Source of the DNA: Stictocephala bisonia
Lineage: Eukaryota; Arthropoda; Insecta; Hemiptera; Membracidae
Length of the DNA: 64,000 bases
Assembly: GCA_035578905.1 (NCBI GenBank)
Contig: JAQJVL010000793.1
Span: forward strand, 1-64,000
Reading direction: 5' to 3'
Below the pieces are notes generated by a model, which did no database searches, was not told the origin of the DNA, and saw only the letters and a list, made by a program, of their open reading frames with translations. The first letter of the stretch is position 1. Every line of letters begins with the position of its first letter. Position numbers and translations under genes: made by a program. Shown piece by piece: positions 1-11,652 of the stretch.

Positions 1-1849
1 TGGAAGTACTTTTAGTCCATGCAATGGTTGTAGTTCGTGGTTCACCCGATCAATCCGTTAACAGTAATATTGTATATGCATTTTGAGAAATTAAGAAATG
101 TATTTATTATTCCATTAAATTTCCCTTATAATTGCCTATAATAGGTGACCCTGAATAACGGGAATTTGTAAACAATACAAAAACCAATAGTGATGGAGGA
201 AAAGCATGCAATTTATAGTATTGTAACATTAAAAATCACCATTCATGGTACTAATCATTTTATTCAACTGTGTCCTTAAGATGGCGTCTTCCGATACGAA
301 TTCATTCTTGAAATCTGCTGTTAAAATTCTCCATTAGGATTCTAAAAATCTCGGTTGGGATTCTATGAATTTATTTGTTTTAAATAATCCACAGTTCTTG
401 TTGATTCGTGTAGACTTTACTTTTCAGATAGCCCCACAATAAAGTCACAGACTAACAAATCTGGTTATCTGGTCAGGGTAACGTCACCGAACCTTGAGTT
501 TATGTCTTGTTAATCATTTGTTGACAGAATTGTAATCGTAACTGGTAACAGTTTTCATTTACTTGTTGGGCTATCTGCAGCTTATTTTGGTGAAATTTTA
601 AATTTAAATGAAGGATTCTGCATCACTTCCAACCCCTCACAGCTGCCTCTACGCACTTGTAAAGTTCCCGTTATTTTGTGCCACCCGATATAACAACTTG
701 TTGTAACGTTTCATGCCGAATTAAAAATACATTATTCTTTGCTTTATTTTAGCCCCCCCCCCCCCAAGGAGAGAACGAGAGTACGAGATAGGTAAACAAA
801 TTCACTGACACAAGAAATCCCTTCTTCACGATCAGAACCTACAAAATCCACACTTCGAAGAGGCCGATTACTGAAGTATACGATGTATGTCAGATTATAT
901 ACACATATATAAACTAGGCCCATGTATTGTTATTTAATGACCAACGTACTGTATGAACAGTTAGACGGGTGGTAAACAGAAGGTGTAGTCATGTGGCCGT
1001 CAGCTGTCGTTCACCTGTCTCAAGGTGGCAGCCACAGGCAGAAGAACCACCAACACAGACAACCAAACTACGTTGTTCCAACTAGTTTCATTTCACTATT
1101 TATCCAACTTCATCTTACACGTTTTTAATTATCTGTTGGACAAGCCACACTGTCATAAAATATGCACGCAGCCGCAGCCAAATCTCGCCTGCCAAAAATA
1201 CCACTTTCTACAAACATGATGACCTTAATAAGCAGTATTCCAAACCCATATTATCCGAACTTACTTAAATGTATAATCCGATTACTTGGAAACTATACGT
1301 TATGGCTAAGTGTTTACACATCGGCTTAGTGACAGTTAATTAAGTGATGCATTTTGAACGGTGGAAATTAATTTTATCTCGCGTGCATAAAATAAACTTG
1401 TAAGTCAAACATTATCACACTACTTGACGACATCTGAGAGCCCATCCATCAATACATTCTGCGAACCATATTATACAACTGCCATCAACTGAACACTCAA
1501 CCATCATGACTTCTATATTATTCTTACTCACCCAACACACATAATATCAACTTAACAACTTTAAAAAGCACTTGCCCAAAATTAATGTCCTTCCAATTAG
1601 TAGAAGTTATCTCTGTTAACTCATTGATATAATAATAAAATTAAAACGAATCTTTGAATTAACCAAAGTGAATAATACTTCATTTGTTTTGACTGTTCAT
1701 CCCAGCTGTAATAATAACAATAAAGCGTGGTGGTCTCCAACGTTCCCGACTGCATTACTCGTGATTAAGATTATGATATGATAAAAAATACTCCCGACAG
1801 TGACAGAATCACCTACCACAGACAAAGGAACTTATACGGGTGAGTTTAT
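1..1849. other. AT-rich non-coding sequence
   Basis: No convincing coding frame, RNA gene or recognised transposon. A run of 13 C at 753-765 is the only notable feature; short open frames here look like chance. Confidence 0.5.
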
Positions 1850-2096
1850 GACAGTCACGCCCAGTAGTAGCCCAGTGGACAAGTACTTGTCAAGGATGTG
1901 CTAGTAAATGTGACAGACCAGCAAGGAGTCACGACTACAAGTCCTTCCAGGAGGCACTATCCCGAACACAGTGTTTCTCAGAGTGGTTTACGACGGCTCC
2001 AGAGACAAAAGGTCTGCAAACTGATCCGTGAAGAGGGAAGGACAGGCCGGAAAGGAAGAAGGCCATGAAAAACTACAGCGAAATTTCTTATATACA
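1850..2096 (+). other. Small GC-richer island with short open frames
   Basis: The base composition rises against the AT-rich surroundings and two + frames stay open for 50-70 codons (for example YKSFQEALSRTQCFSEWF in one frame and VTDQQGVTTTSPSRRHYPEH in another). No family is recognised and no clear splice pair is seen, so this may be an exon remnant or chance. Confidence 0.2.
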
Positions 2097-3130
2097 CAAC
2101 CCAAACTGCAAAAACTACAGCCTCTTCGAGTGATCATAAAGTTTATGACACAGCGCGTCGAAAACGTGTAACACTTTAGTTAGGGCCTAATGTCTATTGA
2201 AATTATTGTTTGAGAACTAAATCCATAACAATAAGTCAGAACAAGTATAATCCTATATACAAGTTAAAACTGAATATAGCAAATTATTCTGATTCTTTTG
2301 AACGTTATATTATCAAATTAGTTTATCTTTAGACTGTTTCAGCACTAAACGAAAGCGATTACATGTGATACTTAATTACAAGTTTGATTTATGCCCAACC
2401 GGACTAGTACTAGTTTTTTGAAGATTAACACTTAACTAACTTGCACTTTATCTAGTGAGAACCTTTAGTTAATGGTTAATACAGTTGCGGGCATAGCATA
2501 AAGAAGTGTTAGGTGAAGTATTAAACTAGAAACTAGTAAGAAAAAGAAACGCTGCAGCTAGTGGTCAGTTCATAATCTCCCCTGGGAAAAGCTAGATATA
2601 ATCTCCCCTGGGAACTAAGCCAAGAAAACTTGCATTTTGGTTAGCAATTCAGATGTTTGATAAATTCCAGTTTCTTAAATGAACGGAAAGAACACAAATT
2701 ATCAATATACACACATTTAAAACCTTGTCTTTTAAATAGTTGCAACTTCCATCGAAGGACAGACCTACGAGACAGACCTCGTACTTACATTGGAGACCTA
2801 CTTGTAGACACGTTTGATGAGGAATTACTATTAGATAACTTAATATTTATTAACAAGGTGATTTTAGTGTCAGTCGTCAACTAACTATACTGGACTGTTA
2901 TTAAATTGTCCCCGACATATGAAATTGTCTACATCTAACAAGATGTAATGCAATGTAGTGTGTAATGTGCACATGATGTAATGTGCAACAAGATGTCTAC
3001 ATCTAACAAGATGCAAGATGTAACAACTGTAACAACAGTATTTTTTGATGACATCTTGACGTAGTAGCTACAGCCTCATTGCAGTAACTGTTACAACTAA
3101 TGCCATACACCTCCACATCGACTTAACCAG
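2097..3130. other. AT-rich non-coding; short low-complexity ATG/GTAATG stretch
   Basis: Between about 2940 and 3030 short words such as aacaagatg and taatgtgc recur irregularly. Nothing else is recognisable. Confidence 0.4.
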
Positions 3131-3387
3131 TATGCTCGTTTCCATACACTGCAATGAGTTCGACTAGCATGGTTGTCAACATCAACCTTGACTACCAGCT
3201 CTACTACACCACTCGCTTTTACCAGGTATGCTCGATCCCATACACTGCAATGAGTTCGACTTGCATGTTTTTCAACAACGACAATGACTACCAGCTCTAC
3301 TACACCACTCGCTTTTACCAGGTATGCTCGATCCCATACACTGCAATGAGTTCAACTTGCATGGTTGTCAACATCAACCGTGACTGC
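3131..3387 (+). repeat. 96-bp tandem repeat, about 2.7 copies
   Basis: Units start at 3131, 3227 and 3323 (tatgctcg...), exactly 96 bp apart, differing at a few positions. As 96 is 32 codons, one frame stays open through all units and gives a repeated peptide with the element YQLYYTTRFYQVCSIPYTA. There is no sign that it is translated: no splice context is seen and the frame runs on into SINE sequence. Confidence 0.85.
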
Positions 3388-3397
3388 ATCTTACTTC

Positions 3398-3532
3398 TTT
3401 ACTGAGTGTGGAGGGATTTTCCAAGGTTCGAATCCCAACAGGGCTTACTGTCGGTACCTCACTCGTAGAATAATGTTCAAACACGGGCCCGCAGGCCCAT
3501 GTGAACTAGCGAGTAAAGTTTCATAAAAAAAT
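3398..3532 (+). mobile_element. tRNA-derived SINE, 5'-degraded copy
   Basis: Contains a perfect internal box B (GGTTCGAATCC, about 3426-3436) and the body sequence shared with the copies at 22036 and 50475: a cggtac..ctcactcg..gaataa block, then gcccatgtgaact and gagtaaagtt at the 3' end. The box A half is degraded. Confidence 0.75.
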
Positions 3533-3641
3533 GTAAATATACGCATAAAATGTTACTGAAAATAATAATAAACTAAAGCAGATCTACATGTTGAACATTC
3601 AAGTTCACTTTGATTATGCCTGATATCACGTTTTGTTGCAG

Positions 3642-3922
3642 GCTGCCTCCTACTCAACCCTTGCCGCGAGAGTTGGCAGCAGATGAATGGGCAGCTGTGT
3701 ACGTGTTTGCCCGCTGATAACCCGCATAGCAGTAGTGATATGGGCCGGTACACAGCTGCTGTTGAGACTGCGGGCAGTCCGAGACGGCTGCACCTTCCAT
3801 CTGTCCTCACGTGGCGAACCCATCACATTGAGTTACATTTAGACCCCTTTCCAGCTTTAGAGAGTTACACTGACTTTGAACAGCCAGCGTTAGGGGGCCT
3901 GTTCACTGAATATAGCATTTAA
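3642..3922 (+). CDS. Candidate 3'-terminal coding exon of an unknown gene
   Basis: A well-formed 3' splice site (cacgttttgttgcag|GC) is followed by 93 codons open to a TAA at 3920-3922, and AATAAA follows at 4039. The peptide begins CLLLNPCRESWQQMNGQLCT and ends PALGGLFTEYSI; it is Cys-rich at the start and acidic/aromatic at the end. Base composition is richer in G+C than the flanks. I do not recognise the family, and a GC-rich stretch can stay open by chance (an 85-codon frame is open on the other strand). If real, the rest of the gene lies to the left, outside or scattered in this window. Confidence 0.3.
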
Positions 3923-4646
3923 CTGTAATCACAGCTAACACTTTAATTTTAGTTAGATTGTTATTTTTTTAGAACTTTACACTGATTTGTTACGTATAAT
4001 TAATTTTCTATTACTATTTTTCTCCCTCAATTCTAAAAAATAAACAATTAAAAATTTTTAATAAAACATAAAAATAAAAAATTTACAACGTTCAGTGTTA
4101 GATTTTTAATCAATTTTAATAGTTCCTAGTAAGTTTGATCGTAATAGATCAAAACTGTTACATAAAAACTGTCGTACGAACGTAAATAAACTACAAAATT
4201 AGAATTTGTGAAACAAGTTCATGTGAGAAGTAAGAAAACCCTCTGGAACAAACCTCACCGCGGCAACGTCGCTTTGTTTTGCCCGATCTTGTCGACGGTA
4301 GAAGTGCCGCCATTTCACGCGCCGCTACACCGTGAAATAATTTATATATAACCTATTAATGTTTCAACTTAATCTGACCAGAGGTTTTTATTGTAGACAT
4401 TTTTAAAGTCGACGTTAGAAATCACGCTTTTTTTTATTCTACCCGTGATTTAAAAAAAAAACTGTTAAAAGATAACAATTTTCCTTTTACACTCAAAAGC
4501 GCAGGAATAAACTAGGAAAATGTTAGTCATTTTTATGCTTCTAGTATAATTAGTTTCTTTACAGTGATGTTTCAAACTCGAGTGTTTATAGGTTTTTCTT
4601 CGACAGTATATTGTACTGATGCTCATAGCCGACCATCTGCCCAGAT
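3923..4646. other. AT-rich non-coding
   Basis: No recognised element. AATAAA motifs near 4039-4070 could serve the candidate exon at 3642-3922. Confidence 0.4.
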
Positions 4647-5180
4647 CAGTGGCGGCTTTTGACCTAGTAAAGTGGGGGTTCACACACCGGGGGGTTTGGG
4701 GTGTACGGAGTACCCCACAAGTAAAAGCGCACAAGTAAAATGTTGTTAATATTATACGCTTAAACATGCATTTTAAAATATTTTACAACATATTTTAACG
4801 TAGTTAAAACCATACTTAACCAAACAACAGATTTTTTAAAAGGAGTCGGAGTGGAGCACACGGCAAGTGTGCACCGCTGGCTTCTATTACAAGACGGCCC
4901 CACCACCGCCTTCCAGACAGAACAGCTGATTAGGCCTTGCATATAGTACGCTATGGAGCACAACCCCACAACCGGAACTGTGCGACAGTACTGCGGGATT
5001 AGCGGAAGCTAGCTGAAGGCGCCTCTTTGAGTTTTCTTACGTTTAAGAATTTAAAAATTGAAATTTCGTAATTTCAATGTGTAAATAATTTAACCTAAAC
5101 TTTAAATGTGGTTCATTTTCTTTTTCAAATCTCACAGGGGGTTCACGTGCTCATGTGCTCTAATGGAGTAGCCGCCACTG
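4647..5180. mobile_element. hAT-type MITE with 8-bp target duplication
   Basis: 534 bp bounded by inverted ends CAGTGGCGGCT (4647) and AGCCGCCACTG (ending 5180). The element is flanked on both sides by the identical 8-mer GCCCAGAT (4639-4646 and 5181-5188). Terminal CAGTGGCG-like sequence plus an 8-bp target duplication is typical of hAT. No transposase frame is inside, so it is non-autonomous. Confidence 0.9.
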
Positions 5181-5188
5181 GCCCAGAT

Positions 5189-5775
5189 TCAACATACTGT
5201 ATCTTAATTGAAACTAAAACCACAACATTGGATGATTGGATTTATTCAATTGTTATTGGAGTTATAACAAGCCCCACTTAAATAGTGGGATTACTACTTA
5301 GATACTATTTATTATATTGTAGAATATATTTGTTCAGTACAATTTAAAATTATTACTTCTTCTAATAGGATGATTAGGCCTACTAATGTTTTTTACACCG
5401 AATTTCAATAGTGACACTGATTTCTAAATTAGCACTTTTACATTTGTTAAGGAGTTTTTAGGAATAATACTGTTTTGCAATCTTGATAATGTTTGGTATT
5501 AATATGCAATGTATTTATTACTATAAAGAGTCAATTATGAGTAAGGGTTTAGCAGCGACTGAATCTGAATAGATTCAGTCTTGTTGCAACTTTAGGGTAC
5601 AAAATAATGTACTGTATTATGTTCTCGCTGTATGTAGTAGATAACAAGCATGACAGTCTTGACTTTTTGTCGTTGTGGTGTCCGATCACTGCTTGGACTA
5701 TCTAGACTTAGGCAATAGGGGGCTATAAGCCAGGTCAAATTCAGGAGACTGGATTTGAAAGCAGGAGCACTACAC
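5189..5775. other. AT-rich non-coding
   Basis: No gene or repeat recognised before the minisatellite that begins near 5777. Confidence 0.4.
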
Positions 5776-5776
5776 C

Positions 5777-6590
5777 ATGAAAGAAATCTCTATGACACCG
5801 TTCATTGACTACGTCAAAAAAAATCTCAATGACACCGTTCCTTGGCTACCTTGAAAGAAATCTCTATGACACCGTTCCTTGGTTTCCTTGAAAGAAATCT
5901 CTATGACACCGTTCCTTGCCAACCTTGAAAGAAATCTCTCTGACACCGTTCCTTGGCTTCCTTGAAAGAAATCTCTATGACACCGTTCCTTTGGCTTCCG
6001 TGAAAGAAATCTCTATGACACCGTTCCTTGGCTACCTTGAAGGTTATCTCTATGACACCATTCCTTGGCTACCTTGAAAGAAATCTCTATGACATCGTTC
6101 CTTGGTTTCCTTGAAAGAAATCTCTATGACATCGTTCCTTGCCAACCTTGAAAGAAATCTCTCTGACACCGTTCCTTGGCTTCCTTGAAAGAAATCTCTA
6201 TGACACCGTTCCTTTGGCTTCCGTGAAAGAAATCTCTATGACACCGTTCCTTGGCTACCTTGAAGGTTATCTCTATGACACCATTCCTTGGCTACCTTGA
6301 AAGAAATCTCTATGACACCGTTCCTTGGCTACCTTGAAAGAAATCTCTATGACACCGTTCCTTGGCTTCCTTGAAAGAAATCTCTATGACACCGTTCCTT
6401 TGGCTTCCGTGAAAGAAATCTCTATGACACGTTCCTTGGCTACCTTGAAGGTTATCTCTATGACACCATTCCTTGGCTACCTTGAAAGAAATCTCTATGA
6501 CACCGATCCTTGGCTACCTTCAAAGAAATCTCTATGACCCCGTTCCTTGGCTACCTTGAAAGAAATCTCTATGACACCATTCCTTTGCTG
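5777..6590. repeat. 37-bp minisatellite, about 21 units, with higher-order pattern
   Basis: Unit core is GAAAGAAATCTCTATGACAC followed by cgttccttggctacctt. Variant units recur in blocks: the ccTTTGGCTTCCGTG variant appears at 5991, 6214 and 6400 (spacings 223 and 186, i.e. 6 and 5 units plus one base), each followed by the GGTTATCTC variant. That shows block duplication after the first expansion. Translated frames over it are artefacts. Confidence 0.92.
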
Positions 6591-6883
6591 GAGAGCACTT
6601 AGTAATACATAATCGATAATTTTGTAAGTTGAGAGATGTTTAATATAAACCCATAGTAATTGCTGGTTTGAGCAATATATGGCGTTTAGCAACTAATGCT
6701 CTTTGTTAACTCATATTCATTTATTGTTCCCATCGAACACGTAAGACCGTTCCGTAAATGTGTAAACAGAAACCATTCTCAGGGCCAGATCCTCACAAGC
6801 GGACTGTCGTAAAATGTCCTTAGTAGTACTGTTAAACAGTAAAACTATTAAATAATTTCTTTGTGCACAATGAAGCCTTGCAG
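6591..6883. other. Non-coding
   Basis: No recognised feature between the minisatellite and the GC-rich island that follows. Confidence 0.4.
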
Positions 6884-7076
6884 TGCCGCAGGACCAGCAG
6901 GAGATTCCCTTCGACGATTGCTTTAGAACAAACTGGGGAAATAAGTCACACAATACAATAACCACAGAGAGGAAAGCCGGGAAGCCCCGAGATAGGAGGG
7001 GACGGAAAGAAGCTTTGCCTGGCCGGAAGGAAGCACCCCATCGCACCTTGATTTGGCTTTTGTTCGTCGCGGCCAG
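6884..7076 (+). other. GC-rich island, possible exon
   Basis: A possible acceptor (gaagccttgcag|TGCC) and donor (GGCCAG|gtaact) bound 193 bases with one open + frame (starting PQDQQEIPFDDCF, basic in the middle, ending LIWLLFVAA). The opposite strand is also open, so the coding strand is uncertain. No family recognised. Confidence 0.2.
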
Positions 7077-7490
7077 GTAACTGAGGGGAGAGGGCATATG
7101 CTTCCACTCCAGGTGTCATACGGGGGGAGGGAGTTCGAAAACACACCCGATGGTTAGGCGAGAGATCGCTAGGCAGGAGGAACAGCCCTCCCGATTGTGT
7201 TTCATATGATTGACAACTAATGATTTTTTCTTAATGAACTTAAATTTACTTTCTATCAAAAAAATTATTATTTCATCACCGGCACCGTTCTACTACATTT
7301 CAGATATATATCCGATCTGAAATCGAAAAATCACACAAACTTCATGGCTCACCGACTACTACGGTAGAAAATATATGGTTATATCTCTATAATCTGGGAG
7401 GAGGACAATGTATCACAAGTTATGTTGCATTAAATTATGTTAAAGCCTTCTTCAGTCAATACATAAATCAAGATTTAAGAAAATTACCGA

Positions 7491-7690
7491 TGGCTGTTCC
7501 TTTTGGCCCTCCTACAAGTAGTAACAGTGCTAGACCAGTAACACAGTCCGTAGTATCATTGGTAGGGAAACACGTTATTGTATAAACATTAAACAGTTGC
7601 TTGTCGGATATCCAACAATGAAACTGTCACTATTACTTTAGTAATCCCGTAGAAACAAACAAGATACATTTGGTTCCATATAAACAAAAC
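7491..7690. repeat. Diverged direct duplication, copy 1
   Basis: Shares ordered blocks with 8270-8462: agtaacagtgctagaccagt / agtaacagttcttgaccagt, agtccgtagtatcat / agtccgttgtatcat, acagttgcttgtcggata / acagtcgcttgttggata, and caagatacatttggttccat / caagatacagttggttccat. Copies are about 780 bp apart. No coding frame. Confidence 0.8.
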
Positions 7691-8269
7691 AAATTTTACC
7701 CAACCACATTACCTTTAAGGCGGCCGTTTCACCCCCCCCCCCCACACCCTCAACCCAAACCCATGGGTTACCATTTCAAAGATTCGATCTGTAATAATAA
7801 TCGTATGATAATACTTGAAGTGTCGTTTGATAGGTGAAACCCTATTCTAATGGACCATAAGTTGGTTTTTGTAAAAATGTATTATTTAAACACTTTTTCA
7901 TATCCTGGGTGATTTTACAATTAAACATTCATAATATCAACTTATGCTCCAATAGAATGGACCTTTAATAATCATATAGTGTTCACTATAACTCACTATA
8001 ATAATAAACACTAACCGTACAGTTGAAATAGAAAAGCATGTTTTAGCCCGCTGACGGTAAAATTACATTGCTAATATAGGGCTGTCGACTTCCCAGTAGT
8101 GGCTTGGTTTGGGAAACGGTCAGCTCAAAGAAGAATAAAATTGTTCTTATTCTCGTCGGGGAAGCCACTTTATCATAATGCATTAAATAAAGTTCCAACC
8201 CTCTAAAGTCTAAACGAAAATCAAGAGGGAAGGAAATTACTGATGAGTGCGAGAGTCACATCGGTGTCA

Positions 8270-8462
8270 TCAGGATGTTCCTGTTTAATCAATTAGATTG
8301 GCCTTCTTCAAGGAGTAACAGTTCTTGACCAGTGACAGAGAGTCCGTTGTATCATCTTTAGTAAGTTTAGACAGTCGCTTGTTGGATACACAACTATCAA
8401 AACGTCGGTATTAAATCAAGTGAGCAAGATACAGTTGGTTCCATAAACAGTAAATAAAACAT
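8270..8462. repeat. Diverged direct duplication, copy 2
   Basis: Partner of 7491-7690, with small insertions and deletions between the shared blocks. Either an old local duplication or two copies of an unrecognised dispersed element. Confidence 0.8.
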
Positions 8463-10180
8463 AGGGAACAGGAGGGGTCTGGATATAGTAAGAAAACCTT
8501 AAAAATAAAATCCCTTCTATGTGAAAAATTGAAGGGAAGTAAATTCTACGTACTTATAAATGCATAGAAACGTTAAATGTAGCTTGTAATAACGCTATTA
8601 ACTAATAAATACATAGAAAGAAGGCGCTGGCGAAAATTTCTGCACGGCACATGAAAGAGCTTATTAATAGTTTTAAAAAATCGATCGCGTCCTAGTTTAC
8701 TTATTTGAATTTTTCTTTTAACAAGATACATTTTGTTATCTTCTTTATTTATCACGTTCGAAAGAGTATTGAATAAGATAACAAACAGAATTCAGACACT
8801 CTTATTGTTTTAAACAGATTTTACTCTAATAAAGTAAACCCAAATCATGATGGTTGTTTACGAACCACAAACACGTGAATAACCAATTAATTAAAAGAGG
8901 TAGGCACGGACACATTTATTTCGAAGGAAATTTACATTTTTTATCTGTTCTGATATCAAATTGTAAAAAAAAACCTCCAAAGAACTGAAAACATTAATCT
9001 GGCCAAACTGGTTGGTACATCCAAATATCTCAAGACTGCCACGCATTCAATTTTAAATAATTAGATTTACTAAATGCTTTAGAAACAAAATCGGCTCTTC
9101 CATCCTACGTATATTCTTGTATTCCATTCCACTTTTTGCGCTAAACTATTTTTTCTTTTCTTCCCACAGTTTTTGTTATCAGAATGTGTTTGTTCTTTAT
9201 TTAGTAATGTGAACATTTATAACTGACAAACGTATTTGTTCCCCTCACAAAAACCGCTAGGACTGTACTACTTTCTATTAAAGGCATCCATTTCTATCTC
9301 AGTCACATTCCATGCAACAACTGACTGACTCTTTCGCGTTTTTGTAGAAATACAATTTGTTCGCTTGGAAATTATTTAACTAACGTTAATCTTATTTGCC
9401 TTATGATTAATCTTAGTTTTTTTTAGTTCACGATATCTTAATATAATAGACTAACCAAGATAAAACGTATCTTTGTGTCTATTACATCAAATCAGATAAA
9501 ATAGGAAGTCATCAATTAGACTATTAAAATGGTTTGTAGCTTAGTTTGATAGAGGGTATATTTTAATTTAAGAGTAAAAAATACGATCTGCCTTTTATTT
9601 GCGTTTTTCTAATTTTATTGTTGTTTTGAATTAATTCCACTTTTTCTGTACTCTGTAGCAATGGACTATAACACAGATGAACTATTCTCAACACTTATTG
9701 ACATAAAATATTCATATTTTGATGGTATAAAATAAACGAAGGGTATACAAATTATAATAAAAGAGAACACGTAATTAACAATGTTGCAATAACCGTACTA
9801 TATTCAAATTTGTTTGCTTAGAAATTGTTTTCAACTAATAATGGTTGTGAAAAGTAACACGAAGTTTAGAAATGGAACTCACAACCACCCGCATCAATAT
9901 TACTGCTTACTTCGCTAGCAAACGAAATATATATATAACTACAAAACCACTGGCCAAGATTAATATATACAAAGTTGCTTAGTTTTTTTTTTTAAACATG
10001 TAACAACAACAAAAAGAGCAAAGAAAATTGCTCCGCGGTGTCCGCGTTCCTAAAAATTCTTAATTGACAATACCTACCCAGGTGAACAAATGACCCCACG
10101 CACACGGGCGTTATAAAGCCTACTCAAATTAGACTTTGGTAGAGTCAAAAAGATTTCCCCTTGTTACATTTTTAGCCCGC
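8463..10180. other. AT-rich non-coding
   Basis: No recognised gene, transposon end or tandem repeat. Confidence 0.4.
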
Positions 10181-10186
10181 CCCCAC

Positions 10187-10288
10187 ATCCCATGACAGGA
10201 CGCCAGATGTGCGTTCCCGCAGTGGAGGCATCCGCCCCCTGGGAGACGACAGCCGTCGGGGCAACACTCCCCTCTCACCCACACACTG
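10187..10288 (-). other. GC-rich island, possible Cys-rich exon on the minus strand
   Basis: On the minus strand a possible acceptor (aacccgacag|CAG) and donor (GGGAT|gtggg) bound about 100 bases. One frame encodes six cysteines in about 20 residues (ECCPDGCRLPGGGCLHCGN, then HLASC), a spacing that resembles small disulfide-rich extracellular modules such as VWC-like domains. Another minus frame and a plus frame are also open, so this is only a candidate. Confidence 0.22.
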
Positions 10289-11120
10289 CTGTCGGGTTAA
10301 CTAATACAGGGATGCACCAATAAACTGCGTTTCAACACCAATAAACTTCAATTGCATACAACTTGTATGAACGGAAGTAAATTTTAATGGATGAAATACA
10401 ATTTCTGTCAATACAATTAATTCACTAACGAAGAATTTGAAAATAGCCTACAAAGTAAAAAGTGGCCTCGGAAAACAGTTTAACGACAGATTCGTGTTTT
10501 AAAACTCAAATAACGGACACATTAGTTTTACGACCTTTCCACCCACCCAAATGACAATTCTGGGCTTTATGGCTCATCCAATGGACACATTCGAAACACG
10601 TGACGTTCGAGGTTTCTACATTTATATACACTATTCAGGGAGAGTTGAGAGTGAAGCTCCACACACTGCTGAAATTAAACGACCTTCATTTCCTTTGCAG
10701 CAATGATTTATTTGAATTAAGTAGCACTCTAATACCAATTCTCAGAAACTTTCTACATACTCGATCAGGTTTGTTTCATTGTGCAGTCCAATTGATTTTC
10801 ATTAGAACTGTTATTAATTCTTTATTGAATTAACAGAAATAAGTGTGATCCCATGCCAAAGAAGTTGGTCATGCAAGGTACTTTGAGACCCGAACTGAAC
10901 ATAACGAATAACAAAATAACTATCCTTATGTTTATTTAAGGCAGTATAAAATACAATATCAACATTTCAAAATATCAACAAGATCATATTGCTTTTAAAT
11001 GCAGATAACTACGTCATCAAACTGGATTTAATTGGGTCAAATTAAATTTTGATAGAAAAGTTGTAGAATTTACGATGAGTGATAAAAAAATAATACTCTT
11101 AATATATAAAATCCAAAAAT
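10289..11120. other. Non-coding
   Basis: A 77-codon frame at 10600 has no recognisable features and is probably chance. Nothing else seen. Confidence 0.4.
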
Positions 11121-11627
11121 TATGTACTCACTCAATAGAAAGTTATGTACTCACTCATCAGAAAGTTATATACTCACTCATCACAAAATTGTGAACTCAC
11201 TCATCACAAAATTATGTAGTCACTCGTCAGAAAATTATGTACCCACTCATCAGAAAATTATGTACTCTCTCATCACACAATTATGTACTCACTCATCAGA
11301 AAATTATGTACCAACTCATCAGAAAATTATTAACTCACTCATCACAAAATTATTAACTCACTCGTCAGAAAATTATGTACCCACTCATCAGAAAATTATG
11401 TACTCACTCATCAGAAAATTGTTTACTCACTCATCAGAAAAATATGAACTCACTCATCACAAAATTATGTACTCACTCATCAGAAAGTTATGTACTCATT
11501 CATCACAAAATTATGTACCCACTCATCAGAAAATTATGTACCCACTCATCAGAAAATTATGTACTCACTCATCAGAAAATTATTTACTCACTCATCAGAA
11601 AATTATTTACTCACTCATTACAAAATC
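11121..11627. repeat. 23-bp minisatellite, about 22 units
   Basis: Unit ACTCACTCATCAGAAAATTATGT-like (23 bp; steps such as 11521, 11544, 11567 confirm the period), with variants cac/cag and act/ccc. The unit contains no stop in any of the three forward phases, so two overlapping long open frames appear (11122-11652 and 11375-11641), both giving the same 23-residue cyclic peptide pattern (KLCTHSSENYVPTHQKIMYS-like). Coding is unlikely. Confidence 0.93.
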
Positions 11628-11652
11628 CACTAAACCACTGAACAAATGTTGA

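Noticed and set aside
5777..6590. CRISPR array
   Set aside because: Repeats are contiguous without unique spacers and the genome is eukaryotic; it is a minisatellite.
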